Shown here in pieces: positions 1 through 10,458 of a stretch of DNA of 64,000 nt. Below the pieces are notes generated by a model. That model ran no database searches and was not told the DNA's origin. It worked only from the letters and a program-made list of their open reading frames with translations. The stretch spans positions 186,001 to 250,000 of the forward strand of contig CAKOGP040001714.1 of NCBI GenBank assembly GCA_933822405.4. Reading direction: 5' to 3'. Position 1 is the first letter of the stretch, and every line of letters starts with the position of its first letter. The DNA is from Cylindrotheca closterium (taxonomy: Eukaryota; Bacillariophyta; Bacillariophyceae; Bacillariales; Bacillariaceae). The translations under genes were made by a program, and so were the position numbers.

Positions 1-1
1 C

Positions 2-127
2 AAGATTCAAGTATGCTCGGGAGCTGGATCGGTCCAATCGCCAGTCCCCGAAAAGGTCTGTGAATTCATTGGCCCCAAGGCAATCGAATGCATGGAAGAT
101 AGGAGACGAGGACTCTTTCGACAATAG
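2..127 (+). CDS. Possible 3' end of a gene cut by the window edge
   Basis: One forward frame is open from the left edge to a TAG at 125-127 (41 codons). The reading is mixed in composition, with cysteines at codons 5, 20 and 30, and ends in a basic stretch (residues DRRRGLFRQ). It may be the last exon of a gene lying to the left. No family is recognised, and an open stretch this short can occur by chance, so the call is weak. Confidence 0.25.
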   Translation, partial: KIQVCSGAGSVQSPVPEKVCEFIGPKAIECMEDRRRGLFRQ

Positions 128-698
128 TGTAGGAATAATGATAATGACGACGTAGGAATGATAGGTACATATATATATATAAGATATGATGGATGGCTCT
201 GCTTGGAATGAATGAAGGAATGAATGTTTGAATAAACATGAACGATAGCACAATGCAAGGCTACAATGCAATAGTCCTACAATGACTGACTGGGATAGAT
301 ATCATCTTGAAACCGAGGGGTATATATATATGTAGAACGAATGAATGATGGATCATTGGTCATTCGTTTCAAGCTTTACTGCTTTGTTTGGAAACCAACA
401 ACTTTGAAGTATTATATACAGCGTCTTTTAACGAAACCAAAACCCATTCCGGTCGGTGTTGCTAGTTTGGTTTTGTACATGGACACCTCTCTAGCTAGTA
501 TCGGACAAACATATTCAAAGAGTTCCGCTGTTTTGATACAGCTCTTTTCGTCGGTTCTCGTCGACAAATAATGCCCCCCTTGATTCATTCTATGGATGAC
601 GGAATTGCATCAGTCCAGTTCCAGTCTCATCCGCCGCAATGTATTCTCCTAATAGTTCTCTCCACATTGCAAGTAAAAGCTGGACATGAGGCAATGCG

Positions 699-730
<32 letters not shown>

Positions 731-769
731 TGGACCTCCAGCCACTATAGATCGCCCATCTCTTCTTTT
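128..769. other. Intergenic, low-complexity
   Basis: No convincing coding sequence. It holds short TA runs near 171-181 and 704-716 and a GA run at about 715-730, just before the inverted repeat at 770. The 76-codon open frame at 341-571 has no recognisable feature. Confidence 0.5.
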
Positions 770-789
770 GAATTAACCCTTTTGCGAAC

Positions 790-852
790 AAATCTGAGAA
801 ACTCTCAGATTTAATTAATTTTGGAAATCAAATCTGAGAAACTCTCAGATTT
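790..852. repeat. Left pair of AAATCTGAG palindromes
   Basis: Two identical 23-base copies, 790-812 and 830-852, each with 9-base arms and a 5-base centre. The first is followed by TTAATTAATTTTGG, a spacer that recurs after the copy at 4899-4921 near the other end. They form the subterminal part of the candidate element. Confidence 0.8.
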
Positions 853-2461
853 GAAATCCGATTTGGAAGCGCTGGAAATTGTCCGTCAAATAATCGCCCT
901 CCACTCTGTTACATAGGCCGAAAACCACTACATAACGTCTGAATTGTACGCAACGACAAAAATCCATTCCCCACTTTTTCTCCCCACTAGCCATGTTTTC
1001 AAAATACCTGCACCAAATTTTCATTCTATCTGCACGCACAGAAATCATTTCACCGCCGTCACAACAGTTGACTCTTTTCTCCTTCTATAACCCACTACAA
1101 TTGAAGACAACACCCGCACACCAAAAGTATGAGTGAAATTATCTGAAGTGTGTCTGCTATAGTGTTATGTTTGCTGCTTCAATTCCTTCATATTGCTGCG
1201 CCAAGATGATCCTCGTCACCTGACCAAAAATTGATTTCTCGTCCCATTTTCTAGTTCTTCCTCTATGCTTCCATCATAACTCTCTTGTCCCATTCCTCTA
1301 GAACCTTCGAAAGAATCCTCCACTTTGCATAATCATGGTATAGCTCTCAACGGCTTGCCGATCCCTCTCCATTCCCAAGCAACCATCGCTTTTTGCTGCT
1401 GTCTTGTTTCATGTCAGTCCGGGTTACTTTACTAAAATAAACTAAATTAGAACCCAAAACCTGGTGGAAACACACGATTTTTGGGTTGATATCGCACAAT
1501 CCCACTTCGTTTTGGTAAGAGAACCCAGATCGGAACACCAAAACAAAATATTAATTATTTTATTTTTTTTATATAACATATTGCAATCGCTTATGTCGCC
1601 AACAACATGATTTGGATGTGTAAAAACTCTACACAGACATTCGCCAAAATAGTAAGCGAAACTCAATCCAACAACAATCTCTCAACCATGTGGCAACAGT
1701 CACTGCTGCTCTTGTTTCCCCACTTTGCTGTGTGGAGGCTTCACTGATATGCCATGCCAGGTCTGTCCCACTCTTCTCTATCTTGGTCCTATGAAGTGAG
1801 CCGAGCAATTAGTTTCTCTAGACGACTACTAGTAGCTCCCAAGTGAAGCTGAAAGGCACGAACATCACATAATCTTAATGGGCAATAATGGAACCAGAGT
1901 CAAGTCTGGAGGCAAGAACCATGGAATATTATCTGAAAGCAATGTCTCTATGGCTATATTGAAGGCATTGGAATGGCTGATGGTTGATAGATGAGTTTCA
2001 TTGTTCCGATTCTTTTCAGTTCTACACCCAGTCAAGAAAGCTTGCCATCTGGGTCCAGTCCAAAACTTGTATGACTCGCCACCGCATTGACTCATTGCTG
2101 ATACATGTGATAGTATGTGATCAAGTTTGACACTGCCCTTGAATATTCTACAATCAGCAAAGACCTAGGAAAGGTGAGAGTTTATGGATGCGTTACTAAA
2201 TGTTCAACTCATGCTTGCATCCAGCTTTTTTTCAATTTTGATCCTCTGGTCCTAAACCTCTTATGCTTCCACAATAAGGAGTGGATAAGAAGCTGCTTCT
2301 GGCAACACTACACATTCATTGTTGCAGCTGCTTGCAGTTTCATTCCATCATATTACTCCAGTATGAAGACTACTCTCCGAAGAGTTCTACGTTTGCCGGC
2401 AATGGGATGAAATGAAAAGCAGTGCAAATCAGATGAGTGGAAGTGAATTTGATGGCTGCAT

Positions 2462-3545
2462 TTATAGGTCCCAGCTGAGAATGCTTCTTCTGGAATTTTG
2501 ATCCATCATCATGCTTACCATGTGCTTCCACCATATAGGTCCAATATGATGGTTGTTCCAATCAAGAAATACATACTGGTGAGCAATTGGGACAGGGTCG
2601 AGGCAATTCTGAGGAGTAGAACTGGATTTGATGGACAAAATGGTGAGTTCCAGCTGATGCTTGTTGCGGAATTTCGATCCATCATCATGCTTACCATGTG
2701 CTTCCACCATATAGCTCCAATATGGTGATTGTTACAATCAATGAATACATACTGGTGAGCAATTGGGACATCGCAGAGGCAATTCTGTCAAGTATGGAAC
2801 TGGACCTGATGGCCCAGTTTGTGAGTTCCAGCTGATGCTTGTTGCGGAATTTCGATCCATCATCATGCTTACCATGTGTTTTCACTATATCGGTTCAATA
2901 TAATGATTGTTCCAGTCAATGAATACATACCGGTGAGCAATTGGGACATGGTCGAGGCAATGCTGATGAGTAGAACTGGATTTGATGGACAAAATGGTGA
3001 GTTCCAGCTGATGCTTGTTGCGGAATTTCGATCCATCATCATGCTTACCATGTGCTTCCACCATATAGCTCCAATATGGTGATTGTTACAATCAATGAAT
3101 ACATACTGGTGAGCAATTGGGACATCGCAGAGGCAATTCTGTCAAGTATGGAACTGGACCTGATGGCCCAGTTTGTGAGTTCCAGCTGATGCTTGTTGCG
3201 GAATTTCGATCCATCATCATGCTTACCATGTGTTTTCACTATATCGGTTCAATATAATGATTGTTCCAGTCAATGAATACATACCGGTGAGCAATTGGGA
3301 CATGGTCGAGGCAATGCTGATGAGTAGAACTGGATTTGATGGACAAAATGGTGAGTTCCAGCTGATGCTTGTTGCGGAATTTCGATCCATCATCATGCTT
3401 ACCATGTGCTTCCACCATATAGCTCCAATATGGTGATTGTTACAATCAATGAATACATACTGGTGAGCAATTGGGACATCGCAGAGGCAATTCTGTCAAG
3501 TATGGAACTGGACCTGATGGCCCAGTTTGTGAGTTCCAGCTGATG
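2462..3545. repeat. Satellite array, ~177-bp monomer in a 354-bp dimer
   Basis: The landmark TGTG in CCATGTG(C/T)TT recurs at 2521, 2697, 2875, 3051, 3229 and 3405. The spacing alternates 176 and 178, giving a 354-bp higher-order dimer of two monomer types, one reading TGTGCTTCCACCATATAG and the other TGTGTTTTCACTATATCG. Two full dimers (about 2700-3405) look identical over long stretches. Degenerate relatives run on to about 3990. All open frames here repeat with the same period on both strands, so they are repeat artefacts and not genes. The monomer length is in the usual range for nucleosome-phased satellites, but nothing shows that this one is centromeric. Confidence 0.85.
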
Positions 3546-4898
3546 CTTCTTGTTGGTCAAGAGTTTCAGTTGATTGTCATGCTTACCTATGCTTCCCCCA
3601 GGGTACAGATCAAAGAGAATGAATGCTCCAATGTATAAATATGCAACAATGGCGCCGGACTAGTTATTAGGGAGACAAATCTACTCGTTGGAACTGGAAC
3701 TGATCTTAGTTCCTGCTGATGTCCTTTTGGACAGTCATGGTGCTTATGCTTCCATGATTGCTCCACTTCATAAAAGTATACTAATAGCAAGTGATTGATG
3801 GATCATCTTCACCTTAGAGTTCCACTGCCTTAATGATTGTGCTCCAATTAGTATTAGTATAGTACTTTTTGCCTGATGAAATGGATTTGACTGATGGCAA
3901 TGCGAAGCAGATAAAGTTGGTGCCACTATGGTTAGTGCTTGTATTGACTTTTCATCTGTGATGGGACCCAGACTCACTGTGATTGACTATCATTCTTTCA
4001 GTGCCAAAGTATGGTGTTAGCTAACAGGGACAACACCAACATTTGTTTGGTGATGCTGCCTACCGGTAGTCATTAGTAGGTAAATAGTTTATACTAGGTG
4101 GTAATAGGCCTAATGTTTTTTAAAACATATGCTACTGTACTATTTATGAGCTCATCGGACAAGATTACATAGCCATGGTTGGTAATCTTCTTCAGCCTCC
4201 AATTGACAAGCAACTCTCCTGACCAGGAGGTGGATCTCAATAGTAATGTTATTGTTCTTGTTCTGACTTCCAACTTGGGAGCCTGATTCATTGGCTGTCC
4301 ATGAAACCTTGTCTCATCTTCTAGGAAGAGCCAGCCTGATTCCAAGATGCCGTCATGAAGCTGATTGTCTTGTAAACGCCACATCGCTAATTCTTCAATC
4401 GTATCAAGTGTTGGATCTCCTCAATCCTGCTCCCATTTTAAAAGCAACTCTCATGACCAGGAAATGGATTTCACTATGGCATTGTTGCTATGCAAGGAAA
4501 TTGATCAAATGCATTGATGGTACAGTGCTCGGCAATCATCTCCAATAAGATCGCATGGATTCAATTGAAGACATTGGCCTTGCAATGATTGCCACAATAA
4601 GGTGGAGCCTCTGGCCCAGCAAACACAAGAACCAAGTCCACGCATTCTTCTATTGGCAAGATCTTCTGCCATGGTTGCAAGGTGCTACTAGCAGAAGTTT
4701 TGGTGGGTTTCTTCTCCCTGTATAGTATCATCCAAGCATGATGCTGAATATTCAATGGTTTTGGGGAGATATATGGCGCACCTTTGGTTGTTTGACCGTG
4801 AGATCATGCATTCCAACAAAAAAAATTTAAAAAATATATATGACATGAATGATATATAAAAATTGATGGCAAGTTGTCTGTGATTTCGGTCCGAATTC

Positions 4899-5074
4899 AA
4901 ATCTGAGAATTTCTCAGATTTAATTAATTTTGGCCTTTGGCAGGCTGGCGTGCAATTTTTTTTAAATCTGAGAAATTCTCAGATTTGAAAAGCCAAGGTA
5001 TCCAAAATTCGACCAAAATATTGATTGACGTATGTAGAATGTACCATAATCAAATCTGAGAAACTCTCAGATTT
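4899..5074. repeat. Right cluster of three AAATCTGAG palindromes
   Basis: Copies at 4899-4921 (centre AATTT, extended perfect palindrome), 4964-4986 and 5052-5074. The last is nearly the mirror of the left end and runs into the right 21-bp terminal repeat. The small centre differences suggest independent decay of an older multicopy unit. Confidence 0.8.
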
Positions 5075-5419
5075 GAATTCTGTTCGCAAAAGGGTTAATT
5101 CTTGCGGGATGCTTTTATGGATGCTGAATAAGTTAGAAATTGGGCGGGAAGGAAGAAAAAAAAACACTCTGAACTCTAGCGTACAGGTCTTAGTGTTGCC
5201 TCAGATTGCAAAAATGATGAGACTGTCCAACTGAAACTCTGATATACTTGAAGCATTGACTTATGGTGTCTATATTATTCAGAACAATAAAATGCAATAT
5301 GATTCAGGAAGAATTATCTTAAGGAATACATTTGGATAAAGTGAAGGATGTACGCTTGCGATCGGAGTGTAGTTGAGGCTCAGTGGCTTGGTGGACACTT
5401 AGCACCGATGGGGTAAACA

Positions 5420-6622
5420 TTACCAGACACAGCCATTTTTCACCACACACGCAGCACGAGGTTCCATGGTTGCCTCAAGGCCAAAAGCTTCTCCGAGGTG
5501 GAAGTCAACTGTCATGTCGACCTCAGCAATGCAAACTTCGAAATCAAAAGTGGTAATAAAGTCAATCGCGGCATCATAGCCGGCATTCTCCAACGCATCT
5601 TGGCATGGATAAAGCCCTTCTTCGTCTACCTCGGTCTTGGAAAGATAATACATCATTTCACTATGAAATCCGGAGCAAAGAGAAACGGGAAAGTCCTCTT
5701 GATGAATCTCAGAACCAATCTGGGCAATGTCAACGATGGAAAAGATACAAGACAATGCGTAGAAGGTCGATGCAACATCGTCTTCACCAGTAGGGGCCTT
5801 TTCGTTGGGCAAATTGAGAAAGCATGGAAAATTAGTTGCAATATATAATGATCTGATATTTTGAATAATAATAATAATCGATGAATAATCCACAACGACA
5901 TGCTTACCGACTGCTCGGCACTTATCATTGAGTCGACTAGAGCATCATCCAAAAAAGTGTCGACGTCAGCCAGGCACTGCTCGAAATTGAAACTATCAAT
6001 CGTATCTATTGCGGGATCGACGCCGACGAGTTCCAATGCCTCTTGGCATGGATTGAAACCAAGCTCATCACCTTCTTCAAACTCCAGATAAGTAATCATT
6101 TCGTACTCATATCCTCCGCAAAGTATGGCGGGGAGATTGCCGTGCTGCCACATAGAACCATCGAGGATAAACTTGGAACATTCTTCACCGTAGACTAGGT
6201 CATTAATATGTTCATCACCTTCGCGAGCCTGCGTTTAATGATATCAGTATGGTAAGTCATTTTGCTTGATTGTTCTATGACCACAATCACGCGAGTGGTG
6301 GCACATACCGAATGTGATTTGGTGACTTTTGCTCGAGTATGGGTCTAATTCCGTAGAAGGATGAAGTAGGAAGTTGTTAGTATAATCTAGAGCTGGAGCA
6401 TGCGCAAAGTTTTCATCTCGATACGAATCGGCAGCTTAAGTTTCTTACCGAATGACTTTCTACATCTTGGGATCGCTCCCGAAGAACCTGCAGAAAAGAG
6501 TAAGTCAGTTGCAATATTCTCTTACAATAATATAGCGTATTTTGATTGATACTGATACTTACCGTATGGGCATGGGCGCCACAAGTCAAAGCAAAAGCAA
6601 TTGTTAGTGAGAACTTGAACAT
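5420..6622 (-). CDS. Secreted protein with two cysteine-patterned repeats
   Basis: I model four exons: 6563-6622, 6449-6487, 5908-6228 and 5420-5797, all joined in phase 0, giving about 265 residues. The first exon encodes exactly 20 residues that read as a signal peptide (MFKFSLTIAFALTCGAHAHT). The mature part has two related repeats of about 75 residues. In both, the last three cysteines are spaced C-x23-C-x23-C, with shared P-C-Q-(D/E)-A-L-E and F-(D/N)-F-E segments. Both repeats are acidic, and the protein ends in a two-cysteine tail (residues CVVKNGCVW). Even spacing suggests disulfides in each repeat and a small extracellular or vacuolar protein. I do not recognise the family. The acceptor of exon 4 (AAAAG) is less typical, so that junction is the least certain; the other donors are strong GTAAG sites. 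Confidence 0.7.
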
Positions 6623-7062
6623 GGTCTTGTTCGTTTCCTTTGTTTCTTTTGTTTCCTTTGTGTCAAGAAAAAATGAAAATAGACAAGCTGCTGCGATAAT
6701 AATACAAAGATCTGCCGAATCTTTGGAGTCGCATGCCAACCTCAGATACTACGGTGGCGGTACCTGTATTTGGTACCGATAGTATTTTAATACCGGTACT
6801 GGTACTGGTACCGTCACTGGTACTGGTGCTGGTACTGGTACTGGTACCTTCCCTGGGCGGCATTACTGTCTTAGTGCTCAATGAACCCTTCGTTTCCGAA
6901 ACAATATACCCCCTTTTGAAACACCCCCCCCCCGTAAAGAATCAAATCTGTTTCCCCCTGGTAATTCAACCACCTACACTCTATTGTATATTGTATATAT
7001 AGTAGCGTTGGCTTGGACGTAGTGTACACTGTGGAGCAACCAACTTTAACACCGCAGAGAAA
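6623..7062. other. Intergenic with GGTACTG microsatellite
   Basis: Upstream region of the minus-strand secreted-protein gene. It holds a TTTCTTTTGTTTCC-type tract near 6635-6660, a GGTACTGGTACTG/GGTACCG repeat at about 6768-6850 and a C-run near 6925. No gene seen. Confidence 0.5.
6768..6850. repeat. GGTACTG-type short tandem repeat
   Basis: Irregular array of ACTGGTACTGGTACC-like 6-mers with interspersed ACCGGTA. The same hexamers recur singly in many other intergenic regions of the window. Confidence 0.75.
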
Positions 7063-7323
7063 ATGTTTGCCAAGGTTGGTGATGTTGGGAGTAACATGAT
7101 AAGAAGTGGAGATCCGTTCATATTCGAAATGTGCATTATCGATTACTATGGTACAACATGCATCAAGGAAGAGTCAGTAATCAACTTTATGTTTGGTGGA
7201 CGTGAGAGCTACATGGACTGGTAGAATGGGTGGTTCTCAGATGATCAAAGAAAGATTATGAGGGAGGTACCAGTGGAGCGGCGGAATTTTCAGAGCCCCA
7301 TGCTTGCTTGCTCAGACGAATAA
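7063..7323 (+). pseudogene. Short open frame broken by one in-frame TAG
   Basis: ATG at 7063 opens 53 codons, then a TAG at 7222-7224 directly after a TGG codon. The same frame continues protein-like for 32 more codons (beginning NGWFSDDQRKIM) to TAA at 7321-7323. Without the TAG it would encode about 86 residues. The composition is that of a folded protein (aromatic-rich, mixed charge). I do not recognise a family. It may be a decayed gene fragment, or a real 53-residue protein, or chance. Confidence 0.25.
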
Positions 7324-8119
7324 TTACCATTGAGGATCAAATATACATATGCAAACGAAATACGCAAGAGGTGACGGCCGGTTTGCTGGAAGAACTTCTT
7401 TACAGTCTGTTTGTGCTGCTGTAATACAATCTAGAAATGGACGTGAGGTTCAGGACTGCAAGATGTCGTGGTTCCTGCGAAGTGGCTGTGCATACCAACA
7501 GTGGGTTAGTAATGCTTTGGTCTGTGAAACATGGGAGTCTTGGATATTCGAAGTAAACTCTCTGAAATTCCTACTACTGCTTACCGTACTGCTTATTATC
7601 TCTGAAATTCATTTTGAGAGATGTTGAATGAATGTGACGCGACCCATTGCAAAGCACGTGCCTTCATTTATTCGAATCCATCACACTCACTGGTAATGCT
7701 GAAATGGTGAGCGTGAAAGCTTAGTCGAGGGACGCAATCCAGATAAGTGTTATTTGTCTCAATCACGAGCGAAACCGCTACGACATGCATTTTATTGGAA
7801 GAATGATTCTACTTATTAATTCAAAACTGGACTAGTTAAATGCCAAGGCGGAATAGTGATTGAAAAGTGCCTAAGTATCTTAACAACTGAAAATCACATT
7901 TATAGAACAATTGTTGCTTCATGAGCGACGCATGCGAGGCTTTGTACGTTTCGTTTTTGGAAATCTGATTTACATGTGCATCAAGACTGCAAAACACTCC
8001 ATCGTTTGCAAAAGGATCTTCGGCAAGGCGTCTGGCGTATCAAGCACACATACAGTATATATACACACATACATACATACACTCAATTCCAAAACAACAC
8101 GTTACAACCGAGCCTTACC
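7324..8119. other. Intergenic
   Basis: Holds a 92-codon open frame at 7349-7627 with a hydrophobic end but no recognisable domain. An ATACATAC tract lies near 8065-8085 in the likely 5' leader of the next gene. Confidence 0.4.
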
Positions 8120-9074
8120 ATGTCAGCCTCGTCGTCGTGCACTGAACTAGAGACGAAGTTACAAAGATCCTCGTCCTCGATGGCCCCATCATTAGCTTCG
8201 CTTTCCTCGTCATCCTTCAGGTCCCTAACCTCCGCAGATGATTCCAATCATTCTTCGAAAGATAAGGAGACAAAACGTGTCTCCTGGTCCGAGATTGATG
8301 TTGTGGAACTGCCCATGATACTGGGAGATCATCCAGCCTGCCGTGATGGCCTTCCTGTGCAACCGGGATGGATCTCTTCAGATCGGTACTCTGTTTCTGT
8401 GGATTCCTTTGAGGAAACAAGATCTCCAAGACGTCGATCAGGTAGCAAGCTTTACATATCTTCTTTTGATCGACTAAAGTTGTAAGTGAATTTGCGGCTA
8501 ATCATCATCGATGGAATGCAGCTAGCATTATATTGTTAGCGTTATTCTTGGATGCTTCTGAATTTTGTTCGATTCTGATAATATCTCACCTATCTTCTTG
8601 CACTCCTTTCGATGATTCCTCATTGCTTCTTGATTTAGAATCCGAAACATCCCACTGCGAGACGAAACCAGCCCTCAGTTGATTCAAGTGGATGATGAGG
8701 TCTTCAAACCTGACAGTAATGAAATGTGAGTAACATTGTGATGTGATCATTGTTCCTTTCCTTTGCGACTCCTGAGTTACGGTGGAGCAATATACGCGTC
8801 CAAAACAACATGATGCTAACCTAATATCGTTTGGCTCTTTCTATCAAATATCAGTCTCTGTAATGTTGCCCCACCCCCAATCACATTGGATGAGGATAGC
8901 GATCATAGCAACAGCAACAGAGGCGATGAGATCAGAAGGGTGGAGCGTCGCTTGGATGTTGCCAATACTAGATTCGATAAATTGACATCCAGGATGGACG
9001 ATTTGGAACTAATAAGAAAGGAGCGAATCGAACGACGCCAACGCCGACGTCAGGCTGTTCCAAAGTTGGAATAG
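8120..9074 (+). CDS. Coiled-coil protein with diatom VS(W/F)S...ILGDxPAC motif
   Basis: Three exons (8120-8481, 8639-8725, 8855-9074) join cleanly to 222 residues. The N-terminus is Ser-rich. A short module follows that reads RVSWSEIDVVELPMILGD and continues HPAC..G.P..PGW. The last exon is a basic, heptad-like helix (RRVERRLDVANTRFDKL onward) ending in an Arg-rich stretch. The same module occurs in the protein at 14274-14708, so the two are related at least through this motif. I recall similar motifs in many small diatom proteins, whose function is not known to me. A role as a scaffold or regulator would be a guess. Donors are GTAAGT and GTGAGT, and acceptors TTTAG and ATCAG. Confidence 0.75.
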
Positions 9075-9735
9075 AGGAGGGGTTGTGTATCCACTGAATA
9101 TGGATGTATAGTCTTTCCCTGTCTTCTTTTTTTCGCAAAAGACACTTGAAAGAAAGGCCAGCAGAGGGGGTTACTCAAGGCCTAAAATACTTGCTACAAG
9201 GGCGGTTGGCAGGGTGCCGGTTGTTTGTGTATCATGTTTCAAGTCCAAGGGTCATGTTGGCGTTGATACGATTTTATTTCGACATGTATAGTCTTTTAAA
9301 AAATACTGTATAGATTTTTTGCCTTTTGAAAGGATTATTGGTTCATTCGAGAAACATACTAGAAGATGTTCTTTCAGTATCAAGTTCATCACTGCACTCG
9401 ATGCAGCGTTTTGGCAGTTGAGCTCCCATTCCTTGGTGATGGTACAAGCGGCATCAGTCTTTTTGGTGCGTTCTACTCTAAATTTGCGTGGTTATCATAT
9501 GGCGAGAGAAAATGCTGAGCATATTGGAGTGTTTGTCACTGCTGAGGACAGAACAGATTGTAGATGTACAGTGTAATGCAGTAGTCCTGGGTAGTTTTTT
9601 AAAAGTGCAATATGCTTTAGCATTTGATTATTTTGTTTATTTTGGGTATGCTGTTCGATGGTGTGGTATAATTATTCAAAAATGTACTGCAAGAGTAGCT
9701 ACTCCCACAAAGGATTGCTGCTTGCTTTTGTTTCT
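9075..9735. other. Intergenic between convergent genes
   Basis: Shared 3' region of a plus-strand and a minus-strand gene. AT-rich with T-runs; no coding signal beyond short chance frames. Confidence 0.5.
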
Positions 9736-10458
9736 TTAGCAAGGCACAATTTGGGTTGCCCCGAATGGATTCGTCTGCCCGATGGTGTTGTTTAGAAACT
9801 CTTCAATTTCGGTTTCCCGACACGGAAAGCTGGGAGATTGAAGGAATTGATCCAACTGTTTGGCCAAAAACGTCATGTATCCTTTGGCGCTTTGAGTCTT
9901 GCCCAAAGCCATGGCAACCTGACCGATATTGTTGGGAAGGACCAATAGCTTGTAAAAGTCACCCAAATCAAATTGGTGCTTGATTTGAATCTTCAAGCAG
10001 GCCTCGTACATACTCTGTGCCGTTTGGAGGTGGGATGTAGCTTTCAAGGATGCAGAGTCCTTCTGGACTCGGAGACCTTGCAAATGATGGGCTAGTGCGA
10101 GGTTGTAGAGGACAATGGCCACCATTCGTTGGCGAGACTTGGCGGGTGTGTCGTCCACATCACCACAGGCAATGATTGGTTCTCGAAAGATGTATCCAGA
10201 CGATCTTTGTGATTGTGCTGGAATATTTAGTGATGATACGGTACTCAACGATGGTGCCGAAACCGAGGATGATAGACACGACGTTGTGCCAATTTCGGAA
10301 GCATGCGAAGATTGTTTTCCTCGGCCGCGTTGTCTCTTTGCCCCTTTAAGGCATTGCAAGGAACTCGACAGAATGGTGATGGCATTGGTGTACCTGCCAG
10401 ATAGAATAAGTCCAGCTGCTTCAGCATTGAATCGGATGACGTTGTTGAGGGTATTCAT
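9736..10458 (-). CDS. TPR-like helical protein
   Basis: An uninterrupted 240-residue frame with a start ATG at 10458. Three helical segments look like TPR units: the first at residues 10-36 (SGRYTNAITILSSSLQCL), the second around the YNLALAHHLQGL segment in the middle, and the third near NNIGQVAMALGKTQSAKGY. A Ser-rich low-complexity loop separates the first from the rest. The layout (one repeat, Ser-rich spacer, NLALA repeat, NNIGQ/NNVGL repeat) matches the two proteins at 43596-44264 and 50736-51413, so all three belong to one family. TPR-like proteins mediate protein contacts; the partner is unknown. Confidence 0.7.
   Translation of the reverse strand: MNTLNNVIRFNAEAAGLILSGRYTNAITILSSSLQCLKGAKRQRGRGKQSSHASEIGTTSCLSSSVSAPSLSTVSSLNIPAQSQRSSGYIFREPIIACGDVDDTPAKSRQRMVAIVLYNLALAHHLQGLRVQKDSASLKATSHLQTAQSMYEACLKIQIKHQFDLGDFYKLLVLPNNIGQVAMALGKTQSAKGYMTFLAKQLDQFLQSPSFPCRETEIEEFLNNTIGQTNPFGATQIVPC

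Larger units (their letters stand above)
770..5101. mobile_element. Candidate non-autonomous element with 21-bp terminal inverted repeats
   Basis: The 21 bases at 770-790 are the exact reverse complement of 5081-5101. Just inside each end lie near-identical short palindromes of the form AAATCTGAG..CTCAGATTT: two on the left (790-812, 830-852) and three on the right (4899-4921, 4964-4986, 5052-5074). No transposase can be read inside; the open frames are short and many fall in satellite DNA. The structure resembles a non-autonomous DNA transposon or large MITE-like unit of about 4.3 kb carrying a satellite array. I could not identify a convincing target-site duplication (the flanks share little beyond TT), so the boundaries and the class are uncertain. 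Two smaller elements in opposite orientation would be the alternative. Confidence 0.5.

Noticed and set aside
2462..3436. Repeated 60-82 codon open frames on both strands
   Set aside because: They recur with the 354-bp satellite period on both strands and are by-products of the repeat.
770..5101. CRISPR array
   Set aside because: The repeats are long satellite monomers without short repeat/unique spacer structure, and the genome is eukaryotic.
7349..7627. 92-codon plus-strand frame
   Set aside because: No domain, no homologue in the window and a chance-like hydrophobic end.
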